From NCBI GenBank assembly GCA_031266095.1, contig JAISBR010000065.1, positions 1 to 18,444 of the forward strand: 18,444 bases of DNA, written 5' to 3'. A program made the position numbers and the translations under genes. This document shows positions 15,603 through 18,444 of this stretch, piece by piece. How positions within the stretch are numbered: the stretch's first letter is position 1; each line of letters starts with the position of its first letter. A model generated the notes under the pieces. The model was not told the DNA's origin and made no database searches. It worked only from the letters and a program-made list of their open reading frames with translations. Source of the DNA: Treponema sp. (GTDB lineage: Bacteria > Spirochaetota > Spirochaetia > Treponematales > Breznakiellaceae).

Positions 15603-15630
15603 CTCTTTCAAAACTGAAGTTTTGAAAGAG
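15603..15630. repeat. Perfect 12-bp hairpin with TGAA loop between divergent genes
   Basis: CTCTTTCAAAAC (15603-15614) pairs with GTTTTGAAAGAG (15619-15630) around TGAA. It lies between the lipoprotein gene (minus) and the kinase gene (plus), so it does not obviously end any gene. It looks like another mobile palindromic intergenic element. Confidence 0.6.
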
Positions 15631-15651
15631 TGACCGCTTAAAAATGCATGT

Positions 15652-15677
15652 TTCGCAGCCTGCGAACCGGAGGTTCG
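15652..15677 (+). repeat. Two overlapping, mutually exclusive hairpins upstream of the kinase gene
   Basis: TTCGCA-GCC-TGCGAA (15652-15666) and CGAACC-GGA-GGTTCG (15663-15677) share CGAA at 15663-15666, so only one can form at a time. Both lie about 120-140 nt before ATG 15795. This may be a small switch in the leader or the edge of an intergenic repeat; there is no T-run, so not a simple attenuator. Confidence 0.5.
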
Positions 15678-15794
15678 ACGGTGGGAAACTGCAAGAGCCC
15701 CGGCAAAACTAAGATTCCATCTCTATCTGAACTGGACAATCAGTGGAAATGGTATTATCATGCTTGTTGTAATCTGTCTGGTAAGGTGGAAATT

Positions 15795-17387
15795 ATGGAT
15801 ACAAAGCAGGCTATCATTGAAGGGAAAACGGTCCTCGGAGTTGAATTGGGGTCTACCCGCATCAAGGCGGTATTAATAGATGAACAATGCGCACCTATCG
15901 CTTCAGGCGGTTTTGAATGGGAAAACCGGCTGGAGGATGGCGTATGGACCTATCACCTGGGTGATGTGTGGACGGGATTGCGAGAGAGTTTCCGGAATTT
16001 AACGGACGATGTACAAAACCGTTACGGCGTATTCCCGGTCACTCCAGGCGCCATTGGCGTTTCCGCCATGATGCACGGGTATTTGGCCTTCGATAAAAAC
16101 GACAAACAGCTCGTCCCTTTTCGTACCTGGCGCAACACCATAACGGAAAAGGCGGCGGCGGAACTTACCGCACAATTTCAGTTCAATATACCCCAGCGCT
16201 GGAGCGTTGCCCATTTGTATCAGGCGATTTTGAACAAGGAGCCTCATGTAAAAAATATCGCGTTTTTGACAACGCTCGCGGGTTACGTACACTGGAAACT
16301 GACCGGCAAAAAGACGCTTGGCCTCGATGACGCTTCCGGCATGTTTCCCATCGACAGCGCGGTCAATGGTTATAACGCCCAAATGATGCGGCAATTTGAT
16401 GAGCTTATACGCCCGCTGGGATTTGGATGGAAAATCGGTGATATTCTTCCCGGGGTTTTAAGCGCCGGGGAAAACGCAGGCGCCCTTACGGAAGAAGGGA
16501 CAAAACTGCTTGACCCGAACGGCTGTCTGCAGGCGGGCATCCCGCTCTGCCCGCCTGAGGGCGATGCCGGTACCGGTATGGTTGCGACTAACAGCGTGGC
16601 AGAACGAACCGGTAATATCTCGGCGGGTACGTCGATATTCGCGATGATTGTACTGGAGAAAGAACTGTCAAAACTGTACCCTGAGATCGATATGGTCGTT
16701 ACGCCTGCGGGCAAGCCGGTTGCCATGGTTCATTGCAACAATTGTACCACCGATCTTGACGCCTGGGTTAAAATATTTAAGGAGATAGCGGATCTGACAG
16801 GGGCGACAATTGACAAAACGGCCTTGTACGACGCCCTGTATTTCAAAGCCCTGGAAGGTGAAGACGACTGCGGCGGGCTTCTGTCCTACAATTACTATGG
16901 GGGTGAACATCTTACCGGCATTGAGCAGGGCCGTCCCCTGTTTGTGCGTCTGCCGGACAGTAATTTCACTTTGGCTAATTTTATGCGGACTATACTTTTT
17001 TCCGCTATGGGTACCCTGAAACTCGGTATGGACATTCTTACGGAAAAGGAGCATGTGCGGCTTGAGAGCCTCCTGGGCCATGGCGGCCTCTTCAAAACCA
17101 AGGGCATAGGCCAGCGTCTAATGGCCGCGTCACTCAATACGCCGGTGGCGGTGCTGGAATCCGCAGGTGAAGGTGGAGCTTGGGGCATTGCGCTCCTTGC
17201 AGCCTATATGCTGTGGGGACAGGGGAAGACGCCGTTGGAACAATTTTTGGCGGAAAAGATTTTTGCCGAAAAAACGAGTGCCAGGACGGAGCCGGACCCA
17301 AAAGATGTGCGGGGTTTTACAAAATTCATGGAACGCTATACCCCGGGACTCAACATTGAGCGAGCCGCTGTAGAACATTTGAAATGA
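15795..17387 (+). CDS. FGGY-family carbohydrate kinase, probable L-ribulokinase
   Basis: A 530-aa cytosolic sugar kinase. ATG 15795 is chosen over the ORF start at 15648 because GGTGG (~15785) lies about 5 nt upstream and the 49-residue extension has no family resemblance and runs through hairpin sequence. The N-terminal ATPase motif is [17 protein letters not shown] (13-29). The catalytic Asp is probably Asp257 in [12 protein letters not shown], the GD-x-x-(A/G)G loop of the family. The C-terminal lobe has [10 protein letters not shown] (428-437) and [17 protein letters not shown] (455-471). It is not E. coli AraB type. It resembles the xylulokinase-like kinases found beside araD in Firmicutes and Bacteroidetes, so L-ribulose is the most likely substrate; D-xylulose is an alternative. 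araD follows after 201 bp of repeats. Confidence 0.8.
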   Translation: MDTKQAIIEGKTVLGVELGSTRIKAVLIDEQCAPIASGGFEWENRLEDGVWTYHLGDVWTGLRESFRNLTDDVQNRYGVFPVTPGAIGVSAMMHGYLAFDKNDKQLVPFRTWRNTITEKAAAELTAQFQFNIPQRWSVAHLYQAILNKEPHVKNIAFLTTLAGYVHWKLTGKKTLGLDDASGMFPIDSAVNGYNAQMMRQFDELIRPLGFGWKIGDILPGVLSAGENAGALTEEGTKLLDPNGCLQAGIPLCPPEGDAGTGMVATNSVAERTGNISAGTSIFAMIVLEKELSKLYPEIDMVVTPAGKPVAMVHCNNCTTDLDAWVKIFKEIADLTGATIDKTALYDALYFKALEGEDDCGGLLSYNYYGGEHLTGIEQGRPLFVRLPDSNFTLANFMRTILFSAMGTLKLGMDILTEKEHVRLESLLGHGGLFKTKGIGQRLMAASLNTPVAVLESAGEGGAWGIALLAAYMLWGQGKTPLEQFLAEKIFAEKTSARTEPDPKDVRGFTKFMERYTPGLNIERAAVEHLK

Positions 17388-17390
17388 ATA

Positions 17391-17466
17391 GACTTGCAAG
17401 CTAAGCGAAGGTTAGCAGACAACCCGAACCCGGCAGGGTTCAATAAAACAGGTTGTCGAACAAGTC
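17391..17466 (-). repeat. Structured dispersed repeat, family B, copy 2
   Basis: Nested arms: GACTTG (17391-17396) with CAAGTC (17461-17466), GACAACC (17418-17424) with GGTTGTC (17451-17457), and GAACCC (17426-17431) with GGGTTC (17436-17441) around GGCA; GCTAA (17400-17404) also pairs with TTAGC (17412-17416). Its end CGAACAAGTCCA (17457-17468) is an exact inverted copy of 9032-9043. It begins just 4 nt after the kinase stop, so it may also act on the 3' end of that transcript. Confidence 0.65.
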
Positions 17467-17468
17467 CA

Positions 17469-17525
17469 ATCAACAACCGCGCGACAGAGCGCGGACCGAA
17501 GGTTTGATGGGGTGTTAAACCCTCA
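17469..17525 (+). repeat. Palindromic dispersed repeat, family A, copy 3
   Basis: Starts two bases after the family B element. Positions 17469-17489 match the inverted 76-96 block with one mismatch. CCGCGC (17477-17482) and GCGCGG (17489-17494) form the same apical stem as in copies 1 and 2. After an insertion of about 14 nt it ends in GGGTGTTAAACCC, compared with GGGTATTAAACCC in copy 2. It lies 64 bp before araD, in the same orientation to the gene as copy 2 before ftsH. Confidence 0.7.
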
Positions 17526-17543
17526 ATATGAATACTATGAACG

Positions 17544-17568
17544 ATCCGGAGCGCCATAAAGTCCGGAT
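17544..17568 (+). repeat. Short hairpin just upstream of the araD ribosome site
   Basis: ATCCGGA (17544-17550) pairs with TCCGGAT (17562-17568) around an 11-nt loop. It ends 6 nt before GAGGGG (17575-17580) of the epimerase gene. Possible leader structure; may be chance. Confidence 0.4.
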
Positions 17569-17588
17569 ATGCGCGAGGGGGAATCGTT

Positions 17589-18290
17589 ATGGAAACATAT
17601 AAGGCGCTACGGGAAGAGGCATTTGAGGCGAATCTTGAAATCAGCCGGCAGAATCTCGCTATCTATACCTGGGGCAACGCTTCCGCCTTTGATCCGGATA
17701 AAGGGATATTTGCCATAAAACCGTCGGGGGTTCCCTACCATAACCTGAGTCCTGAATCAATGGTACTGGTCGATCTGCAGGGAACCATTGTTGAAGGCGC
17801 GTTGAATCCCTCGTCGGATACCAAGACCCATCAGGTGTTGTACCGGGAATTTTCCGGTATCCGGGGCATCACCCATACCCATTCGCCTTACGCGGTTGCC
17901 TGGGCCCAGGCCCACCGGCCTGTTCCGGTTTACGGCACTACCCATGCGGATCACGGAACAGAGGAGGTCCCCTGTACTGAATTCATGAGTCCCGAGGCGG
18001 TCAAGAACAACTATGAGCTGGAGACCGGGAATCTCATCGTGGAGACTTTCAAAAAAAGCAGGCTGAATCCGGAGCATGTTAACATGGTACTGGTAGCCGG
18101 GCACGGGCCTTTTACCTGGGGCGCCAGCGCCGCTCAGTCGGTATACCACGGCGCGGTTCTCGAGGAAGTCTGCAAAATGGCGCTGCTCACTCTAAGCCTT
18201 GACCCGCTGGCAAAACCGCTGCCTGAGCACCTCATCAAAAAACACTGGGAGCGCAAACACGGACCCGACGCGTATTACGGGCAGCGTTGA
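17589..18290 (+). CDS. araD: L-ribulose-5-phosphate 4-epimerase (AraD/SgbE/UlaF family)
   Basis: A 233-aa zinc enzyme of the class II aldolase family that converts L-ribulose 5-phosphate to D-xylulose 5-phosphate, linking arabinose or ascorbate-type sugars to the pentose phosphate path. Landmarks: TWGNAS (27-32), KPSG (44-47), SSDTKTH (75-81), zinc ligands His96 and His98 in THTHS, the catalytic Asp121 in HADHGTEEVPC, the third zinc His172 in GHGPFTWG, and the C-terminal KHGPDAYYGQ with the catalytic Tyr. The length equals E. coli AraD (231). RBS GAGGGGG is 8 nt before ATG 17589. UlaF and SgbE share these motifs, so the sugar is uncertain; the neighbouring ribulokinase-like gene favours arabinose. 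No araA was seen. No clear terminator lies downstream before the transposase at 18353. Confidence 0.92.
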   Translation: METYKALREEAFEANLEISRQNLAIYTWGNASAFDPDKGIFAIKPSGVPYHNLSPESMVLVDLQGTIVEGALNPSSDTKTHQVLYREFSGIRGITHTHSPYAVAWAQAHRPVPVYGTTHADHGTEEVPCTEFMSPEAVKNNYELETGNLIVETFKKSRLNPEHVNMVLVAGHGPFTWGASAAQSVYHGAVLEEVCKMALLTLSLDPLAKPLPEHLIKKHWERKHGPDAYYGQR

Positions 18291-18352
18291 CGAAAACCCG
18301 TGGCAGTCACATAGAACTTATCCGGAAATAAAAAAGAACCGATAAAGGAAGT

Positions 18353-18444
18353 ATGAAAAGAATAGCAGGAAGCGGTATCAAATCATGGGAATTGACAGAC
18401 GACTTGTGGGAACGGGTCAAGGATTTCATCCCCCAACGGAAACG
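18353..18444 (+). CDS. Transposase, IS5-like (DUF4096 N-terminus), cut by the window end
   Basis: The first 30 codons and two bases are present: MKRIAGSGIKSWELTDDLWE then RVKDFIPQRK. The pattern W-x-L-(T/S)-D-(D/E)-x-W-E-R-(V/I)-x-x-(F/L)-(I/L)-P is the DNA-binding start of IS5-group transposases. An AAGGA lies 3-4 nt before the ATG. The IS boundary should lie in 18291-18352, but without the other end the terminal repeat cannot be named. Whether it is intact is unknown. Confidence 0.7.
   Translation, partial: MKRIAGSGIKSWELTDDLWERVKDFIPQRK

Noticed and set aside
15648..15794. N-terminal 49-residue extension of the sugar kinase
   Set aside because: It begins among hairpins, has no ribosome site, and the family normally begins near the [12 protein letters not shown] motif, which fits ATG 15795.
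1..18444. CRISPR array, tRNA or rRNA genes
   Set aside because: No regularly spaced direct repeats and no cloverleaf or rRNA-like sequence were noticed by eye. A covariance-model scan would be decisive.

Overview
The window looks like a piece of a moderately GC-rich spirochaete chromosome, probably a Treponema of the termite-gut or related nitrogen-fixing group. This is inference from protein character: a paired lipoprotein and cytosolic protein of spirochaete type, a PolA of spirochaete type, and a NifA-like activator beside amtB-glnK. No rRNA or tRNA gene was seen. Coding density is high and the gene starts are mostly easy to choose. Three short-leader genes stand out because they lack a Shine-Dalgarno site.

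Layout. (1) 1-258 is an intergenic stretch with a palindromic dispersed repeat (family A), a strong hairpin and a candidate promoter/operator. (2) 274-2785 is a tightly packed three-gene ABC importer operon of the NitT/TauT (SsuABC-like) type: periplasmic binding protein, permease and ATPase, with an ATGA overlap and a 5-nt gap; its substrate is not evident. (3) 2859-5759 (minus) is full-length polA with an apparently intact proofreading domain. (4) 6116-8071 is ftsH, with family A copy 2 forming a long stem just upstream. (5) 8117-8809 (minus) is an exported TPR protein. (6) 8810-9142 is a repeat-rich gap (family B), followed by an AT-richer flavin/PLP-oxidase-fold gene (9143-9535) and a bidirectional terminator. 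(7) 9711-13310 (minus) is a nitrogen-control block: a NifA-like sigma-54 activator, then amtB (ammonium channel) and glnK (PII). Between activator and amtB lie a near-perfect -24/-12 promoter and a TGT-N10-ACA palindrome of NifA type. (8) 13415-15547 (minus) is a two-gene unit of a coiled-coil lipoprotein and a 514-aa protein of unknown function. (9) 15795-18290 is an L-ribulokinase-like FGGY kinase and an AraD-type L-ribulose-5-phosphate 4-epimerase, separated by family B and family A repeats. (10) From 18353 the first 30 codons of an IS5-like transposase run off the end.

How it fits together. The clearest regulatory circuit is the nitrogen block. The NifA-like protein probably drives amtB-glnK with RNA polymerase-sigma54. 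The PII protein has Thr where the uridylylated Tyr51 normally sits, so it probably signals by effector binding and by docking on AmtB rather than by the classic GlnD modification. The kinase and epimerase would phosphorylate L-ribulose and convert it to D-xylulose 5-phosphate; the isomerase that would precede them is not in the window.

Most unusual items: the sigma-54/NifA-type control region of amtB-glnK, the Thr51 PII, two families of structured intergenic repeats placed just upstream of genes, and three genes whose -10-like hexamer lies exactly 6 nt before the ATG, which suggests leaderless transcripts.
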